A stretch of 64,000 nt of DNA from Oscillospiraceae bacterium (GCA_015064355.1 SVSJ01000001.1:62001-126000), one strand, 5' to 3'; shown: positions 47,314 to 56,609, counted from the stretch's first letter. The notes: generated by a model not told the origin, from the letters alone. A program made the numbers and translations.

Positions 47314-49626
47314 ATGATTCTGCTGAAACGATATCCAACTGTAGCCATGTTTTTATCTTTCTTTATATCCTCCTGCGTTTTTGCATACTGTTCTCTGCCC
47401 GCGAAGATCATTTTGGGCAGCGGCGCAATAATCTTTGCTATTGTTCTGTTTTTGATCTCTCGCCTCTCCCCCGGTCTGATCTCGAGAGAACTTAAGCGAG
47501 CTTTAATACTTATTATGTGCGCACTTGCGACAGCCTCCGCCATATCTGCAGTTTACATAGACGCATATGCAAAAGGCATCGAGGATAAGGCCGGCAAATC
47601 AGACCAAGTGACGGTTACCGTGGAAGAATGCAAGTATTCATATTCTTACTCCTCTGGGTATGTGGTAAAGGTCACAAAGTCTGATATTATTCCCGTGGGC
47701 ACCAAGCTTCTCCTGACAACGGACAAGGGATATTTGCCTGAGGGTACTATCCTCAAAGGAGGGGTTAGTTACACTTCTTTGTCCCAGAGAAACAGCGGTA
47801 CATTTGATGTAAAGAGATACTATAATTCAAAGAAGATCATGCTTGGGGCTGAGGATTCAAGTCTCGAAACTGCAGGCAGTGACAACAGCTTCAGCCTTAC
47901 AAGAATCTTCAGGCGATTAAATCAGCGATTGACTGCTATGATCATGGCTCACTGCGACCGAGAGCCCGGTGGTCTGGCGGCGGCAGTACTCCTCGGAAAC
48001 GATGAGTATCTATCTGACAGCACGGCACGCGACTATAGAAGAATAGGTATTTCTCATCTCCTTGTTGTCAGCGGATCCCATTTTGCGGTGCTGATCGCAA
48101 CTGCAGATTCTATCTGGAAGAAGCTTAAGGTCAGGCGCAAGACAAGGTCGCTAATCAATATTGTGCTGATATTCTTCTTTATGGGTATAACCGGATTTAC
48201 GACCTCTGTTGTTCGCGCGGGAATAATGCACCTTTTGGCACAGCTCTCGCAGATACTCTTCAAAAAAGCTAATACTGTAAATTCTCTTGCGATATCCGGA
48301 ACAATACTTATACTCATAAATCCTTTTGCGGCATTTGACGTGGGTATGCAGTTATCCTTTATTGCTGCCTACTGCTGCATTATGTTCCAGCTGCTGAAAG
48401 GCGAAACTTTTGCCCGTTTTAAGAACAAGCTTGGTTTCACAGGAAGCAGAAGTAAGATAGTCCGTGCTGTCTCAACTGTTATCGAAACCGTAATTCTAAC
48501 CTCACTCATTAACCTCTGCACCCTGCCGATCATTTGGCTCTATTTCGGTGAAGCTTCTCTTCTTGCAGTGCTTGCAAATATAGTTTTCATTCCACTTGTT
48601 ACAATACTGATGTATTTGACAGTGGTTCACCTTGTACTGTATCCCCTGTGGATATTCATTCCTGTTACATCTTGGCTCCTAAATTGTCTTGCGGGTTTTC
48701 TCAATATATGTGCCGACAAGATGGCTAGTGCTGACTGGGTAGTGTTCCCTATAAACTATTCTTTTGCAATTTATTTTATTGCACCAATTTGCGTCCTGCT
48801 CTTGATTCTCCCTCTCTTGCGCGGCAAGCATAGGTTAACCGCTGTGTTTTCAGCCATAATTATTGCCTCTTCTATGTTTATAACAATTCAGATCGTTGAG
48901 TATGTTGACAGAGACAATATTCATTTTTCATACATTACAAGCGGTAAGAATGACGGCTTTGTTATGAAGTCAGATGGAAATGCACTTATCTGTGATATAT
49001 CGGACGGCTCATACTCATTTGCGAAAAAGCTTACTGATGAAGTGTCAGATCTTCACGTTACAGAAGTAGATACTCTTCTAATAACACATTACCACAACAA
49101 GCATATTCAGCTAATTTCAAGAGTAAGTGACAACGAGATACTAAGGACAATAATTCTTCCCGAGCCCATTGATGACCGTGAGGCAGGTATTTACAACTCA
49201 ATACTAAAGGACGCACTTGTCAGCGGATTTGAGGTTATCACAATTCCCGCAGGCGGTTCCTTCTGCTACGGTGATGCTGTTATTACTTTATACCCTCGTA
49301 CATATCTTACCCGTTCTACTCATCCGATAACTGCAGTTAGAATTGAGATGGGTGATGAAGACGCCTTGATCTTGTCAGGTTCATTCAACGAATCAGAAAC
49401 TGATCTGCTCCCTTTGGCAGAACAGGCGGAATATCTCATATTCGGTGTCCACAGTCCTGTATACAAAAAAGCCTTCGGGCTTGATTTCTCAAGTACACCG
49501 AAGGAAATTATAGTAAGCGAGGATGCCTATGAATATATGGATGAATCTCTCAGAGAATACGCAGCCTCTTTTGGCTCACGTAATGATTCTGAAGTGTTAC
49601 GTGTTACAGTCAAAGGAAATTCCTGA
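47314..49626 (+). CDS. comEC: ComEC/Rec2-type DNA uptake channel, degenerate nuclease domain
   Basis: Membrane channel for single-stranded DNA during transformation, 770 residues. It has N-terminal membrane helices, an OB-like domain (about 95-170) and the competence core RRIGISHLLVVSGSHFAVLI, with many helices (FMGITGFTTSVVRAGIM, FAAFDVGMQLSFIAAY). The C-terminal metallo-beta-lactamase-like region (from about 535) carries THYHNKH at 591-597 where an HxHxDH or HxDxDH site is expected, and lacks the following GG. Nuclease activity is therefore doubtful. The 3' end overlaps the convergent DUF1294 gene by 17 bp. comEA is not adjacent. Confidence 0.9.
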   Translation: MILLKRYPTVAMFLSFFISSCVFAYCSLPAKIILGSGAIIFAIVLFLISRLSPGLISRELKRALILIMCALATASAISAVYIDAYAKGIEDKAGKSDQVTVTVEECKYSYSYSSGYVVKVTKSDIIPVGTKLLLTTDKGYLPEGTILKGGVSYTSLSQRNSGTFDVKRYYNSKKIMLGAEDSSLETAGSDNSFSLTRIFRRLNQRLTAMIMAHCDREPGGLAAAVLLGNDEYLSDSTARDYRRIGISHLLVVSGSHFAVLIATADSIWKKLKVRRKTRSLINIVLIFFFMGITGFTTSVVRAGIMHLLAQLSQILFKKANTVNSLAISGTILILINPFAAFDVGMQLSFIAAYCCIMFQLLKGETFARFKNKLGFTGSRSKIVRAVSTVIETVILTSLINLCTLPIIWLYFGEASLLAVLANIVFIPLVTILMYLTVVHLVLYPLWIFIPVTSWLLNCLAGFLNICADKMASADWVVFPINYSFAIYFIAPICVLLLILPLLRGKHRLTAVFSAIIIASSMFITIQIVEYVDRDNIHFSYITSGKNDGFVMKSDGNALICDISDGSYSFAKKLTDEVSDLHVTEVDTLLITHYHNKHIQLISRVSDNEILRTIILPEPIDDREAGIYNSILKDALVSGFEVITIPAGGSFCYGDAVITLYPRTYLTRSTHPITAVRIEMGDEDALILSGSFNESETDLLPLAEQAEYLIFGVHSPVYKKAFGLDFSSTPKEIIVSEDAYEYMDESLREYAASFGSRNDSEVLRVTVKGNS

Positions 49627-49882
49627 GTAGGAAAACCACAACCACAGCTTGAAAAAGAATAATGATCGGGATTCCAAGCATGAATTTAATGTGCTTTGTC
49701 TTGTGTCTAACAGACAGCATAGTCAAATACATTGCAACAGATCCGCCAAGTGCTGAAATAATGAGCAAAGTTGATTCAGGTGTTCTCCACCCGTTTCTCT
49801 TTGCTCTTATTTTATCCGATACTGTGACGATGATCGCCACAAGTGACACAAGTACGAAATATAAAAGAACGTACTTAATCAT
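49610..49882 (-). CDS. DUF1294 small membrane protein
   Basis: A 90-residue protein with three predicted membrane helices. DUF1294 signature residues are [26 protein letters not shown] followed by the [13 protein letters not shown] loop. Function is unknown. The start at 49880-49882 has GGGAG; an upstream in-frame start would lie deep inside rnhA. The first eight bases overlap the rnhA stop and the last 17 overlap the convergent comEC. It is expected to be expressed with rnhA. Confidence 0.88.
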   Translation of the reverse strand: MIKYVLLYFVLVSLVAIIVTVSDKIRAKRNGWRTPESTLLIISALGGSVAMYLTMLSVRHKTKHIKFMLGIPIIILFQAVVVVFLLRNFL

Positions 49883-50318
49883 TCTGATACTCCCTGGCGC
49901 GCTCCTGTGCCATTTCATCGCATCTTTCGTTATATGGGTGACCGGCGTGACCCTTTACCCAAACAAGCTCAACTGTGTGGATCGAACAAAGCTCCAAAAG
50001 CTTATCCCACAAGTCGGGGTTAAGTGCAGGAGAGTTATCCGACCGCTTCCAGCCTTTTTTCTTCCAGGATTCCGCCCAGCCCTTACCGATTCCGTCGCAA
50101 AGGTATTTTGAGTCGGTGGTCATTGTAACCTCGCAAGGCTTTTTAAGGGCAGACAGAGCCATAATTGCGGCGGTCAGCTCCATACGGTTGTTTGTTGTTT
50201 CCTGCTCTCCGCCCGACATTTCCTTTTCTACGCCCTTATAAATAAGGATCGCTCCCCACCCACCGGGCCCGGGATTTTTCAAGCAAGATCCGTCGGTGTA
50301 TATATCAACGTGCTGCAT
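49875..50318 (-). CDS. rnhA: Ribonuclease HI
   Basis: Cuts the RNA strand of RNA-DNA hybrids. The 147-residue product carries all four catalytic acids: D9 (VDIYTDGSC), E47 (NNRMELTA), D69 (MTTDSKYL) and D134 (YNERCDEMA), together with WVKGHAGHP. Length matches the bacterial type I enzyme. No N-terminal hybrid-binding domain is present. It has its own promoter and overlaps the following DUF1294 gene. Confidence 0.97.
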   Translation of the reverse strand: MQHVDIYTDGSCLKNPGPGGWGAILIYKGVEKEMSGGEQETTNNRMELTAAIMALSALKKPCEVTMTTDSKYLCDGIGKGWAESWKKKGWKRSDNSPALNPDLWDKLLELCSIHTVELVWVKGHAGHPYNERCDEMAQERAREYQND

Positions 50319-50347
50319 AATATCTCCGTTTTTTATGATTTACAGAG

Positions 50348-50376
50348 AGTATACCATAAATATCAGACTTTTACAA
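50348..50376 (-). promoter_or_regulatory. Promoter of rnhA
   Basis: Minus-strand TTGTAA (50371-50376), 17 bp, TATACT (50348-50353). Confidence 0.75.
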
Positions 50377-50489
50377 GTGATGAGTAGAGAAAACATTTTT
50401 GTGTCACCGGTCACTTTCTTAACGTATACTGCACATGAGAATACAAAGCTTATTCTCGACAAAAATTTCGGAGGAATTATTCGAAGATT

Positions 50490-50867
50490 ATGGATTACAG
50501 AAAAAACTATAACACTCCCCGTGAGCACATTGACAACGATCTCTTGTTGCGGATCCTTGACGAAAGAGAGCCTGTAAGCTGCAACTATGGCGGACGCCGT
50601 CATAGCAGTAATATGAGAAATACCACAGGCGTATCGTGCTCTGATAGAGGAATCACACCCCGTGAGGAAGTAAACTCCCAAGTTTGCCACGACGATGATG
50701 CGTGCGCTAAAAAGTCATGTTTGTCTGCTTATCCTGCTGCTATGGTATTCTGCCATGACCAGGAATGGAAAGACATGTACAACGATGAGGATGCAATGCA
50801 CCACGGAACAATATTCTGCGAGTTACACAAGCCTTTCTACCACGGTTGCAGCGGTAACTGCAGATAA
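50490..50867 (+). CDS. cotJA: Spore coat-associated protein CotJA (N-terminally extended)
   Basis: First gene of the cotJ operon, 125 residues. The C-terminal 50 residues hold the CotJA core: LSAYPAAMVFCHDQEWKDMY, then MHHGTIFCELHKPFYHG. Typical CotJA is about 70-80 residues, so roughly 60 extra hydrophilic residues precede the core, including several cysteines. A GGAGG lies 15 bases upstream of the ATG, which is far; an in-frame ATT between them could be the true start. A mother-cell SigE promoter is expected, but I could not find a convincing one. Confidence 0.83.
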   Translation: MDYRKNYNTPREHIDNDLLLRILDEREPVSCNYGGRRHSSNMRNTTGVSCSDRGITPREEVNSQVCHDDDACAKKSCLSAYPAAMVFCHDQEWKDMYNDEDAMHHGTIFCELHKPFYHGCSGNCR

Positions 50868-50898
50868 GAATTCAACTAATAAGGAGTAAATCATTAAA

Positions 50899-51144
50899 AT
50901 GAACGAGCAAAACAAGCTATTAAAAATGATCCAGAACTATTCCTTTTGGGTAACTGAAATCGTGTTGTACCTTGACACACATCCCGGCTGTCGGCAAGCA
51001 ATGAAACACTACAGAAAATACACCAAACTATACAATGATGCTGTTTGCCAGTACGAAGAGAAGTTCGGTCCACTGACTATGTATAACAACCGCTCTGACG
51101 ATTGTTGGAAATGGGCAAACGAGCCGTGGCCTTGGGAGCTTTGA
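50899..51144 (+). CDS. cotJB: Spore coat protein CotJB
   Basis: Second gene of the operon, 81 residues. CotJB landmarks are MIQNYSFWVTEIVLYLDTHPGC, followed by MKHYRKYTKLYNDAVCQYEEKFGPL and the C-terminal WKWANEPWPWEL. It works with CotJC in inner coat assembly. The start has AAGGAG, 31 bp after cotJA. Length and sequence are typical. Confidence 0.93.
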   Translation: MNEQNKLLKMIQNYSFWVTEIVLYLDTHPGCRQAMKHYRKYTKLYNDAVCQYEEKFGPLTMYNNRSDDCWKWANEPWPWEL

Positions 51145-51165
51145 TTTCGAAAGGAGTAATGAATT

Positions 51166-51804
51166 ATGTGGATATATGAGAAAAAATTACAGTACCCGGT
51201 AAAGATCAAGAATCCTAATCCCGCTCTTGCAAAGCTGATTATTACACAGCTTGGAGGTCCTGACGGAGAGCTTGGTGCTTCAATGAGATATCTGAACCAG
51301 AGATATTCGATGCCGTGCAGATCGGTCGCTGCCGCACTTACAGACATCGGTACGGAAGAACTTGCCCATCTTGAAATTATTGCTGCCATCGTTAATCAGC
51401 TCACGAGAAATCTGTCAATCGAGGACATCAAGAAATCCGGATTTGACGCGTATTTCGTAGACCACACCACCGGTGTTTATCCTGTTTCGGCGGCGGGTGT
51501 TCCTTTCGATATGAAATATATCGCGTCAAAGGGAGACCCCATTACCGATCTTCACGAGGACCTTGCCGCAGAACAAAAGGCACGCACAACTTATGACAAC
51601 CTGCTCCGACTGATAGACGATCCCGACGTATGCGATCCCATAAAGTTCCTAAGACAGCGCGAAGTCGTACACTATCAGAGATTCGGCGAGTCTCTCGGCA
51701 AGGTGCTGGAAACTCTCGACTCCAGAAACTTCTACGGTTACAACCCGGCTTTTGACAAGGCTCGCTTATCCGGAAACGCACAAGTCCCTTTTGGCAAGCG
51801 GTAA
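51166..51804 (+). CDS. cotJC: Spore coat protein CotJC (manganese catalase family)
   Basis: A 212-residue ferritin-like protein of the Mn-catalase family, located in the spore coat. It shows MWIYEKKLQYPVKIKNPNP, GGPDGELGASMRYLNQRY, TDIGTEELAHLEIIAAIV with metal-ligand Glu and His, EDLAAEQKARTTYDNL and REVVHYQRFGESL. All expected dimanganese ligands appear to be present. It probably detoxifies peroxide or cross-links coat proteins. It starts 21 bp after cotJB with an AAAGGAG site. Confidence 0.94.
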   Translation: MWIYEKKLQYPVKIKNPNPALAKLIITQLGGPDGELGASMRYLNQRYSMPCRSVAAALTDIGTEELAHLEIIAAIVNQLTRNLSIEDIKKSGFDAYFVDHTTGVYPVSAAGVPFDMKYIASKGDPITDLHEDLAAEQKARTTYDNLLRLIDDPDVCDPIKFLRQREVVHYQRFGESLGKVLETLDSRNFYGYNPAFDKARLSGNAQVPFGKR

Positions 51805-51894
51805 CTAATCGCATATTCAGTCGGATTACTGCCGAAACAATACAAGATATATGTAATTTATAAAAAATTCATATAAATTTATTATAAAAATGTA

Positions 51895-51923
51895 TTGACA
51901 AAATCTTTCGCTTCAAGTATAAT
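51895..51923 (+). promoter_or_regulatory. Promoter of rpsU
   Basis: TTGACA (51895-51900), 17 bp, TATAAT (51918-51923): full consensus. Confidence 0.93.
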
Positions 51924-51981
51924 ATGCAAGAGGTAAACGAAATATTGTTACCTTTGCCAAAAGCGAAGGGAGGGAATAAAG

Positions 51982-52158
51982 ATGGCAGAAATCAGAGTAA
52001 AAGAGAACGAATCTCTCGACAGTGCGCTTCGTCGTTTCAAGAGACTTTGTCAGCGTTCCGGTATCCAGGCAGAACTTCGTAAGAGAGAATGCTACGAAAA
52101 GCCCAGCGTAAAGAGAAAGAAGAAGGCTGAAGCAGCTAGAAAGCGCAAGTACAAATAA
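51982..52158 (+). CDS. rpsU: 30S ribosomal protein S21
   Basis: A 58-residue basic small-subunit protein, beginning [20 protein letters not shown] and containing [20 protein letters not shown] with a polybasic tail ending ARKRKYK. All are diagnostic of S21. The start follows GGGAGGG. It is monocistronic between a perfect promoter and a terminator. Elsewhere rpsU is often next to yqeY (GatB-like), which is not present here. Confidence 0.97.
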   Translation: MAEIRVKENESLDSALRRFKRLCQRSGIQAELRKRECYEKPSVKRKKKAEAARKRKYK

Positions 52159-52184
52159 TTTGCGCAAATCAATTATTGCAAATT

Positions 52185-52216
52185 AAGGAAATCGATTCTT
52201 CGGTTTCCTTTTTTGT
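52185..52216 (+). terminator. Terminator of rpsU
   Basis: AAGGAAATCGA/TCGGTTTCCTT with a TTCT loop, followed by TTTTTG. Confidence 0.87.
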
Positions 52217-52317
52217 TTGCTTTACAATTTATTAACACGATTTTAAAGAATAAATGTGTTAAGTAATGTTTTATTTTGATATAATTGAAATATGAAATAT
52301 TCTGGTGGAGTTTTCAA

Positions 52318-53199
52318 ATGAAGAAGCTACTGTTAATTATAAATCCCGTTACGGCAAAGTCAACTATCACACCCCATCTTATTGATATAGTTGATATATT
52401 TGAAAATGGCGGTTATGACGTAACCGTGCATATTAGCAAGAGTGCGACAGACATTAAGGACTTGGTCTCTGCTGTTGGCGAGTCCTTTGATACTGTTGTT
52501 TCGGCGGGTGGCGACGGCACTTTGAATCAGACCGTTTCCGGCGCATTGTGGCTCAAGAACAAGCCGCGCCTTGGATATATTCCCTCGGGCACAACTAACG
52601 ACTTTGCAAAGAGCTGGGGTATTCCCCGCAAGCCTATTGAAGCTGCCAAGACTATAGTCAGCAATGATCCTATCCCAACTGATATAAGCCTTTTCTGCGG
52701 CAGACCTTTTGTATACGTGGCTGCTTTCGGCGCGTTTACCGAGGTATCCTACCAGACCCCGCAACAGCTTAAGCAAAGCTTGGGCAGAACTGCGTATCTC
52801 TTTGAGGGCATCAAGAGTCTCCCCACCATTAAGCCGTGGAAGCTGAACATTCAGCACGACAACGGCACGGTTGACGGCGAGTTCTTCTACGGAATGGTCT
52901 CAAACACACGTAGAGTTGGTGGCTTTGACTTGAAAGTCAAGGAAGACATCAGCATTACTGACGGACTTATGGAGGTAATTCTTGTAAAAAAGCCCGAGAA
53001 AACCGCAGATAATGCAAAAATGCTTGGTGCAGTTCTTGCACAGGACGTGACGAGTGAATTCATTACATTCACCCACGCAAAAAATATTACGTTTAACTCT
53101 GACATACCTATGCCCTGGACTGTTGACGGTGAACACGGCGGAAACCTGTCGAGCGGTAACGTTTCAATTCTCGAACACGCTATTGAGATGTTCTTCTGA
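52318..53199 (+). CDS. Diacylglycerol/lipid kinase family protein
   Basis: ATP-dependent lipid kinase of 293 residues related to DgkB/YegS. It shows KKLLLIINPVTAKST, the nucleotide-binding SAGGDGTLNQTVSGAL, YIPSGTTNDFAKSWGIP, and the C-terminal beta domain with DGEFFYGMVSNTRRVGGF and PWTVDGEHGG. It probably recycles diacylglycerol from teichoic-acid synthesis or makes phosphatidic acid. The start at 52318 has a GGTGGAG site; an upstream in-frame ATG at 52285 does not. An extended -10 (TGATATAAT) lies upstream. Confidence 0.92.
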   Translation: MKKLLLIINPVTAKSTITPHLIDIVDIFENGGYDVTVHISKSATDIKDLVSAVGESFDTVVSAGGDGTLNQTVSGALWLKNKPRLGYIPSGTTNDFAKSWGIPRKPIEAAKTIVSNDPIPTDISLFCGRPFVYVAAFGAFTEVSYQTPQQLKQSLGRTAYLFEGIKSLPTIKPWKLNIQHDNGTVDGEFFYGMVSNTRRVGGFDLKVKEDISITDGLMEVILVKKPEKTADNAKMLGAVLAQDVTSEFITFTHAKNITFNSDIPMPWTVDGEHGGNLSSGNVSILEHAIEMFF

Positions 53200-53211
53200 T
53201 ATTACACAAAC

Positions 53212-53246
53212 AAAAATCCGGTGAAACAAATCACCGGATATTTTTA
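53212..53246. terminator. Bidirectional terminator (lipid kinase / GDPD)
   Basis: A 9-bp stem ATCCGGTGA/TCACCGGAT around AACAAA, with A- and T-runs on both sides. Confidence 0.88.
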
Positions 53247-54047
53247 TTTTTCTGCTAAAAAGCCCTCAAAAATAATATGGTCATCCTTTGGCAGTCCTTC
53301 GAGTTCTTCCCTTTTTCTGACTGTCCAGATAAAGGCAGGCAAGGAGAACAGCTTTTTACAAGCGGATACACTGAACTTTTTATATCGTCTGTCATAAGCC
53401 ACAAAATCAGGTCTGGACAGCACGTTAAGGAGCATTGAGTCGAGAAGAAAGTTCAGCGGGCTTAATCCGCGTTCCTTGCAGGATTTTGTTGTGAGGATGC
53501 CGCGAAGGACGTCCTTACGATTCTTTTTAAACCAAGCGAGAAGCATAGGGTTAAAGGATTCGATCAAATAAGCGCCGTTATATTTATCAAGGATCTCGCA
53601 AACTTTTGGGCAAAGAGCCGTATCTGCGCTCTCTCCTTTCAGCTCAATAAGAAGCGGAACCTTTCCGCCTACAAGTTCAAGTACTTCCTTGAGATATGGT
53701 ATTTTTTCATCTGTGCCGTTTAAGGTGAGTTCTCGAAGCTCGGAAGCGGTCAGGTCAGATAATTTACGCTCATCGCCTGTCATACGGATCAGGGTGTAAT
53801 CGTGGAACACCATTACTTCCCCGTCGCGGCTTAACTGTACGTCAAGTTCCATACCGTATCCGTTGTTGACAGCGTTTTTGAATGCTGCCAAGGAGTTTTC
53901 AGGAATCTCCTTTGTGTGAAGCCCGCGGTGTGCGTAATTCACAAGTAGATCTTTGTGGATCTCTCGTCCGTGTTTATTGCCCGGGAACAGAAATACAAAG
54001 AAATACAGCACAGCAAGGATTATTAATGTACTAATAAAAATCACCAT
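53244..54047 (-). CDS. Membrane-anchored glycerophosphodiester phosphodiesterase
   Basis: Hydrolyses glycerophosphodiesters to glycerol-3-phosphate and an alcohol. The 267-residue product has one N-terminal helix (about 2-22) and a GDPD barrel: NYAHRGLHTKEIPENSLAAF with the catalytic His, GYGMELDVQLSRDGEVMVFHDYTL with metal ligands, LLIELKGES, and the ending FIWTVRKREE. It starts three bases after the MFS stop, with AAGGA formed by the MFS end, so translation is coupled. Upstream are the MFS and SPFH genes. Confidence 0.92.
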   Translation of the reverse strand: MVIFISTLIILAVLYFFVFLFPGNKHGREIHKDLLVNYAHRGLHTKEIPENSLAAFKNAVNNGYGMELDVQLSRDGEVMVFHDYTLIRMTGDERKLSDLTASELRELTLNGTDEKIPYLKEVLELVGGKVPLLIELKGESADTALCPKVCEILDKYNGAYLIESFNPMLLAWFKKNRKDVLRGILTTKSCKERGLSPLNFLLDSMLLNVLSRPDFVAYDRRYKKFSVSACKKLFSLPAFIWTVRKREELEGLPKDDHIIFEGFLAEK

Positions 54048-54050
54048 ATC

Positions 54051-55601
54051 TTATCCTTCTGCTTCTGAAAGTGCGGGGGCCTTCTTCCCTGTTACAACGG
54101 AGTCACCGTGCTTAACAAACAGCATTGTGATAAGCGCGAGTGCAACAAAGATGGCTGCGTATGGGAACAGTGTTGTCATGCCAATGGAATCGAGGAAAAT
54201 ACCGCTGAACATTGGTGTAACGATCTGTGCGGACATACTTGCGGTATAGTAGAAGCCGGTATATTTGCCAACGTCGCCGGATTTTGCAAGCTCTACGACC
54301 ATCGGGTAGCTGTTTACGTTAATTGTAGCCCAGCCGATGCCTGCAAGTGCGAAGAGAGCGTTCATTACCCAGATATTGCTTCCGGCACGCATAAATGAAG
54401 CGGCACCAAATGCCACGCCAAGCATAATTACGCCTGCGATTATTGTCTTCTTTCTGCCAACCTTCTGAGAGATGAATCCTACAGGGATATAAGAAATGAT
54501 TGCAGCAGCCTGCGCGACGATAAGGGTAAGGTTATAGTCAAGCTCAAGCACGTTTCCTGCGTATACTGAGTATTTGCTCGTAACGGCATTGTAGCCCATA
54601 TACCAGAATACAACGGACATAAGAATGAATATGAGAGAACGGAATTCAGCCTTTGTAAGCTTACGCTTTTCGTCGGTTGATTCGGATTCTTCTCCAACAT
54701 CGTTATACGCCTCGTCTGCTTCCTTTGCCCACTGTGGCTCTTTAACAGTCAGCATAAACACGAGAAGTGCTACAAGCATTATTGCACAGTTGAAGATAAA
54801 GAAGCTTGTATAATTCATCAGAACGTTCTGCGCTTTACCTGTTCCGAACACAATGCCGAGAACAAGCACCAGTATTCCGCCTACCGCACCCATTAGGTTA
54901 ATTATGGCGTTTGCTTTTGAGCGGAGGGGCTTAGGTGTAACGTCGGGCATCAATGCAACTGCCGGGGAGCGGAATGTTGCCATCGACACCAGTACCACCA
55001 GAAGTACGATCATAAAGAAGATCAAGGTTACAGGATTCTCGCAGGTCATTTTCCAAGCATACGCCTGGCGGGCCGGAACAACGTACTCTGTGAAGCTGAC
55101 GGGATCAGCAATTTCAGCAAGGAACTCCTCGGATGTTGCAAATACCTGACGAAGGGTTTGCTTCTCACTTGATCCGGGCACGTTTATCAAAACGTCGGAA
55201 TTGTAAAGGTTAAGAAGTGCGTTTTCACGCTCTGCCATGGATTCTGCGTCAGTTGTTTCAATGGAAACTGCAGCAGAAACATCGGATATTTTCGTAAGCT
55301 GCATATTATCGGCAAACGAAAGAGACACGAATGCGATTACAGCAACAAGAGTACCGATTAAAATAAAGGGGGTGCGTTTGCCGCGCTTGCCCTTGTGTTT
55401 ATCGGAAATAGTACCGAAAAGTGGAAGCAAGAACACGGCGAGTATGTTGTCAAGGGCCATAATAACCCCCGACCAGAATTGAGATAAGCCAAATTTATCG
55501 GTGAGGATCTTGGGGATGATATTATCGTAGACCTGCCAGAACAGGCAAATCAGGAAAAATGCAAAACCAACTAAAATAGTGCGCTTATAATTAAGCTTCA
55601 T
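54051..55601 (-). CDS. MFS transporter, GPH/sucrose-like, with extracytoplasmic insertion
   Basis: A 516-residue carrier with about 12 membrane helices. It begins RTILVGFAFFLICLFWQVYDN and has FGTISDKHKGKRGKRTPFILIG between helices 2 and 3. A second-half repeat, VGFISQKVGRKKTIIAGVIM, follows. The loop after the third helix is a hydrophilic insertion of about 80 residues (roughly 105-185), unusual for MFS. The overall pattern resembles SLC45/GPH sugar transporters. The start at 55599-55601 has a GAGAGGA site. The substrate is unknown. It is followed by a coupled GDPD gene, so a glycerol-phosphate-type substrate is conceivable. Confidence 0.83.
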   Translation of the reverse strand: MKLNYKRTILVGFAFFLICLFWQVYDNIIPKILTDKFGLSQFWSGVIMALDNILAVFLLPLFGTISDKHKGKRGKRTPFILIGTLVAVIAFVSLSFADNMQLTKISDVSAAVSIETTDAESMAERENALLNLYNSDVLINVPGSSEKQTLRQVFATSEEFLAEIADPVSFTEYVVPARQAYAWKMTCENPVTLIFFMIVLLVVLVSMATFRSPAVALMPDVTPKPLRSKANAIINLMGAVGGILVLVLGIVFGTGKAQNVLMNYTSFFIFNCAIMLVALLVFMLTVKEPQWAKEADEAYNDVGEESESTDEKRKLTKAEFRSLIFILMSVVFWYMGYNAVTSKYSVYAGNVLELDYNLTLIVAQAAAIISYIPVGFISQKVGRKKTIIAGVIMLGVAFGAASFMRAGSNIWVMNALFALAGIGWATINVNSYPMVVELAKSGDVGKYTGFYYTASMSAQIVTPMFSGIFLDSIGMTTLFPYAAIFVALALITMLFVKHGDSVVTGKKAPALSEAEG

Positions 55602-55637
55602 TATGTCTATCCTCTCTGTCACGAGTGATTTGGGGTC

Positions 55638-56609
55638 TTAATTTTCAGAATTGCCAAAGTTGAGTATCGGAAGTGTTCCCTCTCCGCCAACGTATGTAGG
55701 AAGCTTGCCGTCCCATTTTTCAACGTTCTTGTATTCGATGAGTTCTTCGGAAAGGCTTGCAGCGATCTTTTCGTTTGCTTCAGCCTCCTTGGCGCCTGCG
55801 TATGCAAGAGCATCAGCTTCCTTCTTGAGAGCCTCTGCCTTTGCTTCAGCTTCAATTATTGCCTTTTCAGCCTCTGCGTTTGCAGCGATAACTGCACGTT
55901 CAGCAGCTGCCTCAGCCTCGATAATTGCCTGTGCCTGCTGGATCTCTGCCTTAAGCTTTTCCTGAGCCGCAACCTGCTTTGCTTCAACCGCTGATGTGAA
56001 TGCATCAGAGAAGTCGAGATCTTCAATTGACGCGTCGATAACCTCGATATTATACACAGCAAGCTTTGAAGTAAGATCTTCCTTGATCTCGCCTGAGAGA
56101 ACCTCACGGTTAGCAATTAAATTTTCTGCGTCATAATTTGCAATTACACTCTTTACAGATTCCTGAATTCGAGGTAAAATAATTGTGCTGTAGTAATCTT
56201 TACCGATAGTGCGGTAGATAGTCTGGGCATTTGTCTTTTCTATCTGATAGTTGATAGTATACTTTGTTATTACTTCCTGAATGTCACTTGAGAAGCAGCT
56301 CATTTCAACCTGTGCCTTCTGGATACGGTTGTCCATCTTAACAACCTGCTGCCAGGGAGCCTTGGTGTGAACACCTGCTTCATAAGTATAGTCTTCAACT
56401 CTACCGAATGTTGTTACGATACCGGTGTGACCTGTGGGGATTGTTGTGATACATTCAGAGGCAACAGTTGCCACGCCGAAAATGAGTACTGCGATTGCAG
56501 CAAAGCAGCCTATAGCCTTCTGCTTACCTGCATACTTCTTGCTGCCGGCAACTGAGATCAATGCGATTATACCAACAGCGAGGGCGATAAATCCAACAAT
56601 AAAAAACAT
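55638..56609 (-). CDS. SPFH/prohibitin-family membrane protein
   Basis: A 323-residue band-7 protein. Two hydrophobic stretches (about 1-20 and 30-52) are followed by the SPFH domain (IPTGHTGIVTTFGRVEDYTYEAG, KYTINYQIEKTNAQTIYR). A long Ala/Glu/Lys coiled coil comes next (about 212-290; AQAIIEAEAAAERAVIAANAE). The C-terminus is short and hydrophilic. It resembles HflC/prohibitin-like scaffolds that form membrane microdomains. The start at 56607-56609 has AAGGAG. No NfeD partner is nearby; it leads an SPFH-MFS-GDPD gene run. Confidence 0.9.
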   Translation of the reverse strand: MFFIVGFIALAVGIIALISVAGSKKYAGKQKAIGCFAAIAVLIFGVATVASECITTIPTGHTGIVTTFGRVEDYTYEAGVHTKAPWQQVVKMDNRIQKAQVEMSCFSSDIQEVITKYTINYQIEKTNAQTIYRTIGKDYYSTIILPRIQESVKSVIANYDAENLIANREVLSGEIKEDLTSKLAVYNIEVIDASIEDLDFSDAFTSAVEAKQVAAQEKLKAEIQQAQAIIEAEAAAERAVIAANAEAEKAIIEAEAKAEALKKEADALAYAGAKEAEANEKIAASLSEELIEYKNVEKWDGKLPTYVGGEGTLPILNFGNSEN

